Translations under genes and position numbers: made by a program
Part shown: positions 21,825-30,068 of the stretch, one piece after another
Layout of the letters: the number at the start of each line of letters is the position of its first letter
Numbering within the stretch: the first letter of the stretch is position 1
Assembly: GCA_963827335.1 (NCBI GenBank)
Contig: CAWHAP010000015.1
Coordinates: 682,001-746,000, forward strand
Reading direction: 5' to 3'
DNA length: 64,000 bases
From: DASQMT01 sp963827335
Lineage (GTDB): Bacteria; Actinomycetota; Thermoleophilia; Solirubrobacterales; Solirubrobacteraceae
The notes under the pieces: model-generated
Databases searched by the model: none
The model's input: only the letters and a program-made list of their open reading frames with translations
Told to the model about the DNA's origin: nothing

Positions 21825-21874
21825 ATAGGATCGGAATGGCGGCGACCGGCGCCGCCCCGAGCAAGGAGGCAGGC

Positions 21875-22234
21875 ATGCGCTACATGCTCCTGATCTACAC
21901 CGACGAGGCCAAGCGCGCGGAGATGAGCGAAGCCGAGGCGGAGGCCAACATGGGCGAGTGGTTCGCCTACACCGAGGCGCTCCGCAGCGCTGGGGCGATG
22001 ACCGCCGGCGACGCGCTGCAGCCGACCGCGACCGCGACGAGCGTGCGCGACGACGGCAACGGCGGGCCGCTGGTGACCGACGGGCCGTTCGCGGAGACGC
22101 GCGAGCAGCTCGGCGGCTTCTACTCGCTCGACGTGGCGGACCTCGACGAGGCGATCGAGTGGGCGCGCAAGTGCCCCGCGGCGAAGGTCGGGACCGTCGA
22201 GCTGCGTCCCGTCGTGGAGTTCGATCAGGCCTGA
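21875..22234 (+). CDS. DGPF (YCII-related) domain protein 2
   Basis: The product has 119 residues from ATG 21875, preceded by AAGGAGG. The start MRYMLLIYTDEAK and the motif DGPFAETREQLGGFYSLDV identify it as a second DGPF protein, close to the one upstream. The longer open frame from 21722 crosses the promoter and is not used. It overlaps the sigma gene by 4 bases (CTGA). Confidence 0.93.
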   Translation: MRYMLLIYTDEAKRAEMSEAEAEANMGEWFAYTEALRSAGAMTAGDALQPTATATSVRDDGNGGPLVTDGPFAETREQLGGFYSLDVADLDEAIEWARKCPAAKVGTVELRPVVEFDQA

Positions 22235-23487
22235 CCGATCGCGCCCGCAGCCCGGCGGCCGACGCCGTCGCCCGCTGCTTCCGCGCAGAGTTCGGCCGCG
22301 CGGTCGCCATCCTCGCCCGCGGACTGGGCGGCGATGTCGACCGCGCCGAGGAGGCCGTGCAGGACGCCTACGCCGTCGCGCTGGACCGCTGGCCGCAGGA
22401 CGGCGTGCCGTCCGCTCCCGGGGCGTGGATCCTCACGACCGCGAAGCGGCGGGCGATCGACCGGCTGCGGCGCGAGGCGTCGCTGCGCGAGAAGCAGGCG
22501 CTGCTGGCGCGCGAGCTCGAGGATGCGGTGCGCGACCTGCCCGGCGAGGACCCGGAGATGATCCCCGACGAACGGCTCGGCCTGGTGTTCGCCTGCTGCC
22601 ATCCGGCGCTCGCGCTGGAAGCGCAGGTGCCGCTGACGCTGCGGCTCGTCGGCGGCCTGACCGTGCCCGAGATCGCGCGCGCCCTGCTGCTGCCCGAGGC
22701 GACGGTGGCGCAGCGGCTCGTGCGCGCGAAGAAGAAGGTGCGGCTGTCGGGCATCCCGCTGCGCGAGCCGCCGCCCGACGCGCTCGCCGACCGCGTGCGC
22801 GCCGTCCTCGCCGTCCTCTACCTCGTGTTCAACGAGGGGTACGCCGCGACGTCGGGCGACGCGCTGGCCCGCGACGACGTCGCCGAGGAGGCGATCCGCC
22901 TCGCGCGCATGGTCCACGTGCTCCTCCCGGACGAGCCCGAGCCGGCCGGCCTGCTCGCGCTGATGCTGCTGCACCACGCCCGGCGGGCGGCGCGGACCGG
23001 GCCCGGCGGCGAGCTGGTGCTGCTCGAGGACCAGGACCGCGCCCGCTGGGACCGCGGCGCGATCGGACAGGCCCTGCCGCTCGTCGACCGGGCGCTGATC
23101 GCGCGCCGGCCCGCCGGGCCGTACGCGCTCCAGGCGGCGATCGCGGCCGTGCACGCGCAAGCGCCGTCGGCGGCCGCGACCGACTGGCGCCAGATCGAGC
23201 TCCTCTACGGCGAGCTGGAGCGGGTGCTGCCGAGCCCGGTGGTCGCGCTCAACCGGGCCGTCGCCGTGGCCATGGCCGACGGCCCGGACGCTGGGCTCAC
23301 GGCGATCGACGCGCTCGCGGCGGCGCTCGACGAGTACCACCTGCTGCACGCCGCGCGCGCCGACCTGCTGCGCCGCACCGGGCGGACGGCGGAGGCCGCG
23401 GCGGCCTACGCCCGCGCGCTCGAGCTGGCCACGAACGCGGCGGAGCGCCGCTTCCTCGCGGCCCGGCTCGCGGAGTGCCGCGGCTAG
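22231..23487 (+). CDS. ECF42 family sigma factor with C-terminal extension
   Basis: The product has about 418 residues. Region 2 lies at about 10-85 (DVDRAEEAVQDAYAVALDRW, PGAWILTTAKRRAIDRLRR) and region 4 at about 115-175 (VPLTLRLVGGLTVPEIARAL, ATVAQRLVRAKKKVR). The long C-terminal part (about 185-418, LYLVFNEGYAATSGDALARD, ALNRAVAVAMADGP, RRFLAARLAECR) is the TPR-like extension that defines ECF42. No ATG, GTG or TTG is available near the expected start; the frame fits a CTG at 22231 (LTDRARS) that overlaps the DGPF stop as CTGA. The sigma factor likely drives the two promoters upstream and so its own synthesis. Confidence 0.93.
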   Translation: MTDRARSPAADAVARCFRAEFGRAVAILARGLGGDVDRAEEAVQDAYAVALDRWPQDGVPSAPGAWILTTAKRRAIDRLRREASLREKQALLARELEDAVRDLPGEDPEMIPDERLGLVFACCHPALALEAQVPLTLRLVGGLTVPEIARALLLPEATVAQRLVRAKKKVRLSGIPLREPPPDALADRVRAVLAVLYLVFNEGYAATSGDALARDDVAEEAIRLARMVHVLLPDEPEPAGLLALMLLHHARRAARTGPGGELVLLEDQDRARWDRGAIGQALPLVDRALIARRPAGPYALQAAIAAVHAQAPSAAATDWRQIELLYGELERVLPSPVVALNRAVAVAMADGPDAGLTAIDALAAALDEYHLLHAARADLLRRTGRTAEAAAAYARALELATNAAERRFLAARLAECRG

Positions 23488-24740
23488 GCCGCGGCGGACT
23501 CGTGCGGCAGCGCGCGCGGCGCCATCGCGAGCACCTGCTCGCGCAGGTCGCGCACCTCGGCGTCGTCGTGCAGGGCGAGCGAGCGCTCGCACGCCGCGAG
23601 GCACTCCGCGGTGCGGTCGGTGCGGGCGAGCGCGTGCGCGAGCCGCGCCCAGGCGCCGGGCGAGTCGGGCGCGACCTGCGTCGCCTGCTCGCAGGCCGAG
23701 ACCTCGGCGCCGACGTCGCCGAGCAGGTTGGCCACGAGCGCGAGGTCGAGCAGTCCCTCCTCGCTGGGCGCGAGCGCACGTGCGCGCTCCAGCGCCGCGT
23801 ACGCGCCCTGGCGGTCGAAGCGGCGCATGCGCAGGCGGCCGAGCCGCTCCCACGCGGAGGCGTCGGCCGGCGCGCGCTCGGTCTCCCGGACGGCGGCGTC
23901 GAGCGCCTGGCTGACCGAGCCCATGTCCTCGTAGATGCGCGCCGCCGTCCGGTACGGCGCCGGGCGGTCGCCCTCGAGCCGGATCCAGTCGCGCACGGCG
24001 CGCGCCGCCGCGGCGTAGTCGCCCGCCTGCCAGTAGGCCGTGGTCAGCAGCCGCAGCACGGCCGGGTTGCGGGGATCGGCGTCCCGCGCGTACACGAGCC
24101 GCCGGGCGGCGAGCCCGAAGTTCCCTTCGGCCAGCGCGTGCTTGGCCGCGGTCATGAACCGCTCGACCCGCTCGGCGCCCGGGTCGGGCTTGGTGAAGTC
24201 GACGAACTGGAGCGAGCCCGCGGGCACGGTGCGGATGCCCTGGTTGAACGACACGCGCGCCCACTGCTGGATGTCGTCGCCGTCGCCGGTGAAGTAGATC
24301 CCGTTCACGCTCCCGACGCCCCACTCGGGGTAGGAGAGGCAGCGCGCGTAGCGGTGGACGACCGAGTGGTCGGGCACGCGCGAGCCGAACGGGTCGTGCT
24401 TGGCCTGGTCGGCCTGCTGCGCGCGCTGGCGCTGCTCCTCGGCGTAGGCGCGCGCTCCGTCCTCGGCGCGGCGCTTGCGCGCGGCCGCCGCGGAGACCTT
24501 GACCGCGTTGCGCGTGACCTTGCCGCCGCGCGAGTCCTCGGCGAGCCGCTCGAGCTGGTCGGCGGCCTCGTTGACCGCCTTGAGGTGGCGCTCGTGCAGG
24601 AGCTGCTTGCCGGGCGGCGCGATGTCCGGGTGCCAGCGCTTCGCCTGCCGCCGCCGCGCGAGCTGGATGTCGCGCTTGTCGAACGGCGGGTCGATCTCCA
24701 GCAGGAGGACCGCCTGCTCGATGTCCAGCACCTGGGGCAT
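23484..24740 (-). CDS. J-domain protein with TPR repeats
   Basis: The product has 418 residues from ATG 24740. The N-terminus (about 5-70) looks like a J domain with the HPD motif in AKRWHPDIAPPG, and a loop extended by several residues. A basic/Gln-rich segment follows (about 80-115). The rest is built of TPR-like helices (NFGLAARRLVYARDADPRNP, DYAAAARAVRDWIRLEGDRP and similar to the end). The J domain suggests work with DnaK; the TPRs suggest a protein partner. It lies 27 bases after an ABC permease gene on the same strand and converges with the ECF42 sigma gene. Confidence 0.82.
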   Translation of the reverse strand: MPQVLDIEQAVLLLEIDPPFDKRDIQLARRRQAKRWHPDIAPPGKQLLHERHLKAVNEAADQLERLAEDSRGGKVTRNAVKVSAAAARKRRAEDGARAYAEEQRQRAQQADQAKHDPFGSRVPDHSVVHRYARCLSYPEWGVGSVNGIYFTGDGDDIQQWARVSFNQGIRTVPAGSLQFVDFTKPDPGAERVERFMTAAKHALAEGNFGLAARRLVYARDADPRNPAVLRLLTTAYWQAGDYAAAARAVRDWIRLEGDRPAPYRTAARIYEDMGSVSQALDAAVRETERAPADASAWERLGRLRMRRFDRQGAYAALERARALAPSEEGLLDLALVANLLGDVGAEVSACEQATQVAPDSPGAWARLAHALARTDRTAECLAACERSLALHDDAEVRDLREQVLAMAPRALPHESAAA

Positions 24741-24767
24741 GACCCTCTTACGGTAGCGGCGCCGGCG

Positions 24768-25565
24768 TCAGTCGATGAGGCGTTTCTGCAGCCGCCAGAT
24801 CGCGAGGCGCCACATCGTGAGGCCGAAGGCGACGAGCACCGCGAAGTGACCGAGATCCGAGGCGCCCTCGAAGCCGAACGCCGCGTGGCGCACGAGCTGG
24901 ACGAGGTGGTAGAGCGGGTTGATCTGCGCGACCGTCTGGGCCCACTCGGGCAGCTCGGTCAGCGGGAAGAACGTGCCCGCGACGAGGAAGAGCGGGGTCA
25001 GGCCCGCGCTGATGATGTAGTTGAAGTTCTCGATCGACGTCGCGAGCGCGGACGCGAAGATCCCGAAGCTCGCCCAGCCGAAGCCCGCGGTGAACCCGAA
25101 CAGCGGCACGAGCAGCATGCCCCAGCTCGGGTCGAGCCCGAAGACGATGGCCACGAGCATCGGCACGCAGCCGTACACGCCGGCGCGCGCCGCGATCCAC
25201 AGCGCCTCGGCGGTGACGAGCTCCTCGGTGTCGACCGGCGCCGCGAGGATGGCGTCGTAGGTGCGCTGGAACTTGTACTTGATGAACGTGCCGAACATGG
25301 CGGCGAACGCGGACGAGAACAACACCGCCGTGGCCACCGTGCCGGTGCCGACGAACTCGACGTACTCGTAGCCGCCGACCGTCGCCACGAGCGAGCCGAA
25401 GCCGAACCCGAAGGCCAGCAGGTAGATCGTCGGCTCGACCGTGGCCGAGAACGTGGTCGAGCGCCAGTAGGAGGAGAAGTTGATCATCTCCCGCATCAGC
25501 ACGCCGAGCAGCGCGGGGCGCTCGAGCCGGCGCAGCTTCTGCCGGCGGGGGGCGGCGGCGCTCAT
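24768..25565 (-). CDS. ABC-2 type transporter permease (DrrB/NodJ-like)
   Basis: The product has 265 residues from ATG 25565. It has six hydrophobic segments and the ABC-2 family pattern FQRTYDAILAAPVDTEELV, followed by the region AGLTPLFLVAGTFFPLTELP before the last helices. It overlaps the ATPase gene by 4 bases and forms a two-gene exporter operon. The substrate is unknown; related systems export antibiotics or polysaccharides. Confidence 0.92.
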   Translation of the reverse strand: MSAAAPRRQKLRRLERPALLGVLMREMINFSSYWRSTTFSATVEPTIYLLAFGFGFGSLVATVGGYEYVEFVGTGTVATAVLFSSAFAAMFGTFIKYKFQRTYDAILAAPVDTEELVTAEALWIAARAGVYGCVPMLVAIVFGLDPSWGMLLVPLFGFTAGFGWASFGIFASALATSIENFNYIISAGLTPLFLVAGTFFPLTELPEWAQTVAQINPLYHLVQLVRHAAFGFEGASDLGHFAVLVAFGLTMWRLAIWRLQKRLID

Positions 25566-26452
25566 GCGATCTCCTCGCCGGTGAGGAGGACGAACACGTC
25601 CTCGAGGTTGGCGGGGCGCCGCTCGCCGTCGGGCGCGTCGCCGTTGAGGCGCAGCAGCGCGACCGACGTGCCGGTACGGCGCGTCGCGAGCCCGCGCGCG
25701 CGGGCCTGGGCCTCCACCTCGGCCAGCTTCTGCGGCGACCCGAAGATCTCGATCGCCTCACGGCCGGCGTGCTCGACGACGAGGTCGTGCGGCGTGCCCG
25801 CCGCGACGACCCTGCCGTGCGACATGATCGTCACCGAGTCGGCGAGCCGCTCGGCCTCCTCGATGTAGTGCGTCGACATGAGGATCGACGTGCCCTCGGA
25901 GCGGAGCCGGTCGATCAGCGCCCACAGCTCCTGCCGGACCTGGGGATCGAGGCCGACGGTCGGCTCGTCGAGCAGCACGAGGCGCGGCCGGTGCACGAGC
26001 GCGCGCGCGATCAGCAGCCGCCGCCGCATGCCGCCCGAGAGCTTGTCGACCTTCGTGTCGCGGCGGTCGGTGAGGTTGGCGAGCTGCAGCGCGCGCTCGA
26101 CCGCGGCGCGGCGGTCGCGGCGCCCGAGCCGGTAGAGGAACGCGAACACGACCAGGTTCTGCTCGACGGTCAGCGTCACGTCGAGGTTGTCGAGCTGCGG
26201 CACGACCCCGCACTCGGCGCGCGCCTGCTTGGACTCGCCGGGCAGCGTGAAGCCGAGCACGTCCAGCTCGCCCGCGTCGGCGATCGCCTGGGCGGTGAGC
26301 ATCTTCATCGTCGTGGACTTGCCCGCGCCGTTGGGGCCGAGCAGGCCGACGCAGGTGCCCTCGGGCACGTCGAGGTCGAGCCCGTCCACGGCGGTGATCG
26401 GGCCGAACCGCTTGACGACGCCGCGGAGGCGGATGGCGAGGGGAGCGGACAT
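25562..26452 (-). CDS. ABC transporter ATP-binding protein (DrrA/NodI-like)
   Basis: The product has 296 residues from ATG 26452. Walker A is GPNGAGKST (about residue 38), the signature is KLSGGMRRRLLIARAL (about 136), Walker B is LVLLDEPTVGLDP, and the switch His is in ILMSTHYIEEAERLAD. The C-terminal 70 residues are the DrrA-type extension (IEIFGSPQKLAEVEAQARAR). It is coupled with the permease gene through an ATGA overlap. Confidence 0.94.
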   Translation of the reverse strand: MSAPLAIRLRGVVKRFGPITAVDGLDLDVPEGTCVGLLGPNGAGKSTTMKMLTAQAIADAGELDVLGFTLPGESKQARAECGVVPQLDNLDVTLTVEQNLVVFAFLYRLGRRDRRAAVERALQLANLTDRRDTKVDKLSGGMRRRLLIARALVHRPRLVLLDEPTVGLDPQVRQELWALIDRLRSEGTSILMSTHYIEEAERLADSVTIMSHGRVVAAGTPHDLVVEHAGREAIEIFGSPQKLAEVEAQARARGLATRRTGTSVALLRLNGDAPDGERRPANLEDVFVLLTGEEIA

Positions 26453-26529
26453 CGCCCCCCATCGTGACGGAACGCGCGGGCGGGCGGCTTGGACGAACGG
26501 GAACCATTCGCACCCGGCGCTGCTGCATC

Positions 26530-27570
26530 ATGCTCCGGGTGATCGAGCTCCGTTCGGACAACGCCGCGGGCGTGACGCCCGAGATCCTGGCGGCGATCGG
26601 CGCCGCGAACGCCGGGTCGGCGCTCGCCTACGGCGGCGACGCCCTCACCGCCGAGCTCGAGGCGGTCGTGCGCCGCGGATTCGAACACGCGACCGCCCGC
26701 GTCTTCCCGGTGACCAGCGGCACGGCGGCCAACGCGCTCGCGCTCAGCGCGCTCTGCCCGCCGTGGGGCGCCGTGCTCGCGCACGAGACGGCCCACGTCC
26801 TGACCTCGGAGTGCGGCTCGACGTCGCTGCTGGGCGGCGGCGCCGCGCTGCAGGGCCTCCCGGGCGACGACGACTTCAAGCTCGTCCCCGCCGCGCTCGA
26901 GCAGGCGCTCGACGCGGCGGGATGGGGCGATCCGCACCACTCGCAGCCGAGTGTCCTCTCCCTCACGCAGGCGACCGACATGGGCACGATCTACACGGCC
27001 GAGGAGATCGCGGCGCTCGCGGCCGTCGCCCGCACCCGCGGGCTGCGCGTGCACCTCGACGGCGCCCGCATCGCGAACGCGCTGGCGGCGCTCGGCTGCG
27101 CGCCCGCCGACCTGACGTGGCGGGCGGGGGTCGACGCGCTGACCCTGGGCGCGACCAAGAACGGCGCGCTCTCGGCCGAGGCGATCGTCGTGTTCGACGA
27201 CGCGGCGGCCGCCGAGCTCGTCTACCGCACCAAGCGGGCCGGGCACGTCACGTCGAAGCTCCGCTTCCAGTCGGCGCAGCTGATCGCCTACCTCCAGGAG
27301 GAGCGCTGGCGGCACACGGCGGCCGACGCCAATGCGCGGATGGCGCGGCTCGCCGCCGGCCTGGCCGGCCTGGGCGTCGGGTTCGTCAACCGGCCGCAGG
27401 TGAACCTGCTGTTCGCCGAGGTCGGCGACGACGCGGCGGACCGCCTCGATGCGGCCGGCCTGCGCTTCTACCGGATCCGCCCCGGGGTGATCCGCCTGGT
27501 GACGAGCTGGCAGACGACGGAGGACGAGGTGGACGCAGCCGTCGCCGCGTTCGCGGCCGCGCTCGGCTGA
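26530..27570 (+). CDS. Threonine aldolase family, PLP-dependent
   Basis: The product has 346 residues from ATG 26530 (MLRVIELRSDNAAGVTPEIL); a start at 26464 would add 22 residues without homology. The family pattern is clear: TSGTAANALALSALCPPWGA, ETAHVLTSECGS, LHLDGARIANAL-like sequence (LRVHLDGARIANALAALG), and the pyridoxal-phosphate Lys in LGATKNGALSAEA. The family cleaves beta-hydroxy amino acids such as threonine to glycine and an aldehyde. It is divergent from the ABC exporter. Confidence 0.92.
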   Translation: MLRVIELRSDNAAGVTPEILAAIGAANAGSALAYGGDALTAELEAVVRRGFEHATARVFPVTSGTAANALALSALCPPWGAVLAHETAHVLTSECGSTSLLGGGAALQGLPGDDDFKLVPAALEQALDAAGWGDPHHSQPSVLSLTQATDMGTIYTAEEIAALAAVARTRGLRVHLDGARIANALAALGCAPADLTWRAGVDALTLGATKNGALSAEAIVVFDDAAAAELVYRTKRAGHVTSKLRFQSAQLIAYLQEERWRHTAADANARMARLAAGLAGLGVGFVNRPQVNLLFAEVGDDAADRLDAAGLRFYRIRPGVIRLVTSWQTTEDEVDAAVAAFAAALG

Positions 27571-27572
27571 CG

Positions 27573-28316
27573 CTAGGCGGCGAGCGCGAGGCGGGGCGCG
27601 GCGGCGGCCGCGACGAGCCCGGCGAACAGCGCGAGCTGCTCGGGCGCGTCCGTCATCGCCTCGGCGTGCCACTGCACGCCCACGAGGTACGGCGCGCGCG
27701 GGTCCTCGATCGCCTCCACGGTGCCGTCCGGCGCCGTCGCGACGACGCGCAGGCCGGCGCCGAGGCGGTCGACGGCCTGGTGGTGGAAGGAGTTGACGTC
27801 GAGCCGGCCGGCCCCCGTCAGCGCGGCGAGCCGCGAGCCGGCCGCGACCTCGACGCGATGCACCGGCACCGGTGCCGGCGCGTCCTGGACGTGCCCGTCC
27901 ACGTGCTGGTGCAGCGTCCCGCCGCGCAGCACGTTCAGTGCCTGAGCGCCGCGGCAGATGCCCAGCAGGGGCAGGCCGCACCGCTCCGCCGCGCGGGCGA
28001 GCGCGAGCTCGCCCGCGTCCACGACGGGATCGGTCGGCTGCAGCCGCGGGTGGCGGCCGGGGTCGCCGTAGCCGGCGGGGTCGAGGTCGGGCCCGCCCGC
28101 GAGGCACAGGCCGTCGAGCCGCTCGATCGCCGCCGCGGCCAGCCCGGGGGCGTCGGAGGCGAGCACGACCGGCAGGCCGCCGGCCGCCTCGATCGCCCGC
28201 AGATAGGTCATCCCGAGGCGCAGCTGGGCGGCCGGGCCGCCCGCGTCGCACCCGCGCAGGGTGCCGAGCTCGGCCGTCTGACGGTCTGAGGTGAAGACGC
28301 CGATCAGGGGCCGCAT
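27573..28316 (-). CDS. Gamma-glutamyl-gamma-aminobutyrate hydrolase family (C26)
   Basis: The product has 247 residues from ATG 28316 (MRPLIGVFTSDRQTAELG). It is a class I glutamine amidotransferase-like hydrolase with catalytic Cys in LLGICRGAQALNVLRGG (about residue 112), His in YLVGVQWHAEA and the usual downstream Glu. PuuD-type members hydrolyse gamma-glutamyl compounds. The huge open frame that surrounds it on this strand is an artefact of base composition. It is divergent from ettA with 48 bases between. Confidence 0.93.
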   Translation of the reverse strand: MRPLIGVFTSDRQTAELGTLRGCDAGGPAAQLRLGMTYLRAIEAAGGLPVVLASDAPGLAAAAIERLDGLCLAGGPDLDPAGYGDPGRHPRLQPTDPVVDAGELALARAAERCGLPLLGICRGAQALNVLRGGTLHQHVDGHVQDAPAPVPVHRVEVAAGSRLAALTGAGRLDVNSFHHQAVDRLGAGLRVVATAPDGTVEAIEDPRAPYLVGVQWHAEAMTDAPEQLALFAGLVAAAAAPRLALAA

Positions 28317-28364
28317 GTCCCGGTGATCGGCAGCCGGCGCGGAACTTCTATGCTCCCGTGCCGC

Positions 28365-30023
28365 ATGAGCACGGGCGAATACATCTACTCGATGTACAAA
28401 CTGAATCGGACGCACCCGCCGGACAAGCAGGTGCTGAAGGACATCTCCCTGTCCTTCTACCCCGGCGCGAAGATCGGCGTGCTCGGCCTGAACGGCTCCG
28501 GCAAGTCCACGCTGCTGCGGATCATGGCCGGCCAGGACCAGGAGTACCGCGGCGAGGCGCAGCTCGCGCCCGGCGCGACCGTCGGCCTGCTCGAGCAGGA
28601 GCCGCAGCTCGACGAGACCAAGGACGTGCGGGGCAACGTCGAGGACGGCGTGGCCGCCACGCGCGCGCTGCTCGACCGCTTCAACGAGCTGGCGGCCAAC
28701 TACTCCGACGAGACCGCCGACGAGTTCGGGCGCCTGCAGGAGAGGATCGACGCCGCCGACGCCTGGAACCTCGACACCCAGCTCGACCAGGCGATGGACG
28801 CGCTGCGCCTGCCCCCGCCCGACGCCGACGTCAAGCAGCTCTCCGGCGGCGAGCGCCGGCGCGTGGCGCTCTGCCGGCTGCTGCTCGCGGCCCCCGACCT
28901 GCTGCTCCTCGACGAGCCGACGAACCACCTCGACGCCGAGTCGGTGGCGTGGCTGGAGCAGCACCTCGAGGAGTACAAGGGCACGATCGTCGCGGTCACC
29001 CACGACCGCTACTTCCTCGACAACGTCGCGGGCTGGATCCTCGAGCTCGACCGCGGGCAGGGCCTGCCGTTCAAGGGCAACTACTCGAGCTGGCTCGAGC
29101 AGAAGCAGGCGCGGCTCGCGCAGGAGGAGCGCCAGGAGTCCTCGCGGCAGCGCACGATCGCCGCCGAGCTGCAGTGGGTGCGCCAGAACCCGAAGGGCCG
29201 GCGCACGAAGTCCAAGGCGCGCCTGAACAACTACGAGCGGCTGCTCGCCGAGGAGCGCAACGTCAAGCTCGACACGGTCCAGATCCACATCCCGCCGGGC
29301 CCGCGGCTCGGCGACAAGGTGATCGAGGCCGAGGCGGTCCGCAAGGGCTTCGGCGACCGGCTGCTGATCGAGGACCTCACCTTCTCGCTCCCGCCGGCCG
29401 GCATCGTCGGCGTGATCGGGGCCAACGGCGCGGGCAAGACGACGCTGTTCCGGATGATCGTCGGCCAGGAGCAGCCCGACGCGGGCGCCGTGCGGCTCGG
29501 CGACACGGTCGACCTCGCCTACGTCGACCAGTCGCGCGACGCGCTCGATCCCGACAAGACCGTCTGGGAGGAGATCTCCGACGGCTACGACAACATCAGG
29601 GTCGGGGAGCGCGAGATCGCCTCGCGCGCCTACGTCGCGGGCTTCAACTTCAAGGGCTCCGACCAGCAGCGCAAGGTCGGCGTGCTGTCCGGCGGCGAGC
29701 GCAACCGCGTCCACCTGGCGAAGCTGCTGCGCCGCGGCGGCAACGTGCTGCTGCTCGACGAGCCGACGAACGACCTCGACGTCGACACGCTGCGCGCGCT
29801 CGAGGAGGCGCTGCTGGCGTTCCCCGGCTGCGCGGTGGTGATCTCCCACGATCGCTGGTTCCTGGACCGCGTGGCCACGCACGTGCTCGCCTTCGAGGGC
29901 GACTCGCAGGTGACGTGGTTCGAGGGCAACTTCGAGGCCTACGAGGAGCACCGGCGCGAGCGCCTGGGCGCCGAGGCCGACCGGCCGCACCGCATCACGT
30001 ACAAGAAGCTCGTCCGCGCGTAG
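28365..30023 (+). CDS. ettA: Energy-dependent translational throttle protein EttA (ABC-F)
   Basis: The product has 552 residues from ATG 28365 (MSTGEYIYSMYKLNRTHPP), close to the 555 of E. coli EttA. Two ABC domains are present: Walker A GLNGSGKST (about 41) and GANGAGKTT (about 352), signatures LSGGERRRVALCRLL and LSGGERNRVHLAKLL, and Walker B LLLLDEPTNHLD and VLLLDEPTNDLD. The linker region (about 240-300, SRQRTIAAELQWVRQNPKG) is the P-site tRNA interaction motif. EttA binds the ribosomal E site and links translation to energy state. There are no membrane segments. Confidence 0.96.
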   Translation: MSTGEYIYSMYKLNRTHPPDKQVLKDISLSFYPGAKIGVLGLNGSGKSTLLRIMAGQDQEYRGEAQLAPGATVGLLEQEPQLDETKDVRGNVEDGVAATRALLDRFNELAANYSDETADEFGRLQERIDAADAWNLDTQLDQAMDALRLPPPDADVKQLSGGERRRVALCRLLLAAPDLLLLDEPTNHLDAESVAWLEQHLEEYKGTIVAVTHDRYFLDNVAGWILELDRGQGLPFKGNYSSWLEQKQARLAQEERQESSRQRTIAAELQWVRQNPKGRRTKSKARLNNYERLLAEERNVKLDTVQIHIPPGPRLGDKVIEAEAVRKGFGDRLLIEDLTFSLPPAGIVGVIGANGAGKTTLFRMIVGQEQPDAGAVRLGDTVDLAYVDQSRDALDPDKTVWEEISDGYDNIRVGEREIASRAYVAGFNFKGSDQQRKVGVLSGGERNRVHLAKLLRRGGNVLLLDEPTNDLDVDTLRALEEALLAFPGCAVVISHDRWFLDRVATHVLAFEGDSQVTWFEGNFEAYEEHRRERLGAEADRPHRITYKKLVRA

Positions 30024-30029
30024 ACCACC

Positions 30030-30049
30030 GGCCGGGAATGTTCCCGGCC
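30030..30049 (+). terminator. Perfect hairpin after ettA
   Basis: GGCCGGGAA and TTCCCGGCC form a perfect 9-bp stem around a TG loop, 6 bases after the ettA stop and 19 bases before the next start. There is no T-run, so intrinsic termination in the classic sense is not shown; an RNA-end stabilising or weak terminator role is likely. Confidence 0.55.
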
Positions 30050-30068
30050 CGCGGCCCGTCGCGAGGGC

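Noticed and set aside
26670..26700. tRNA-like sequence GGATTCGAACACGCGACC
   Set aside because: It is part of the aldolase coding sequence (RRGFEHATARV), and no acceptor stem or cloverleaf surrounds it.
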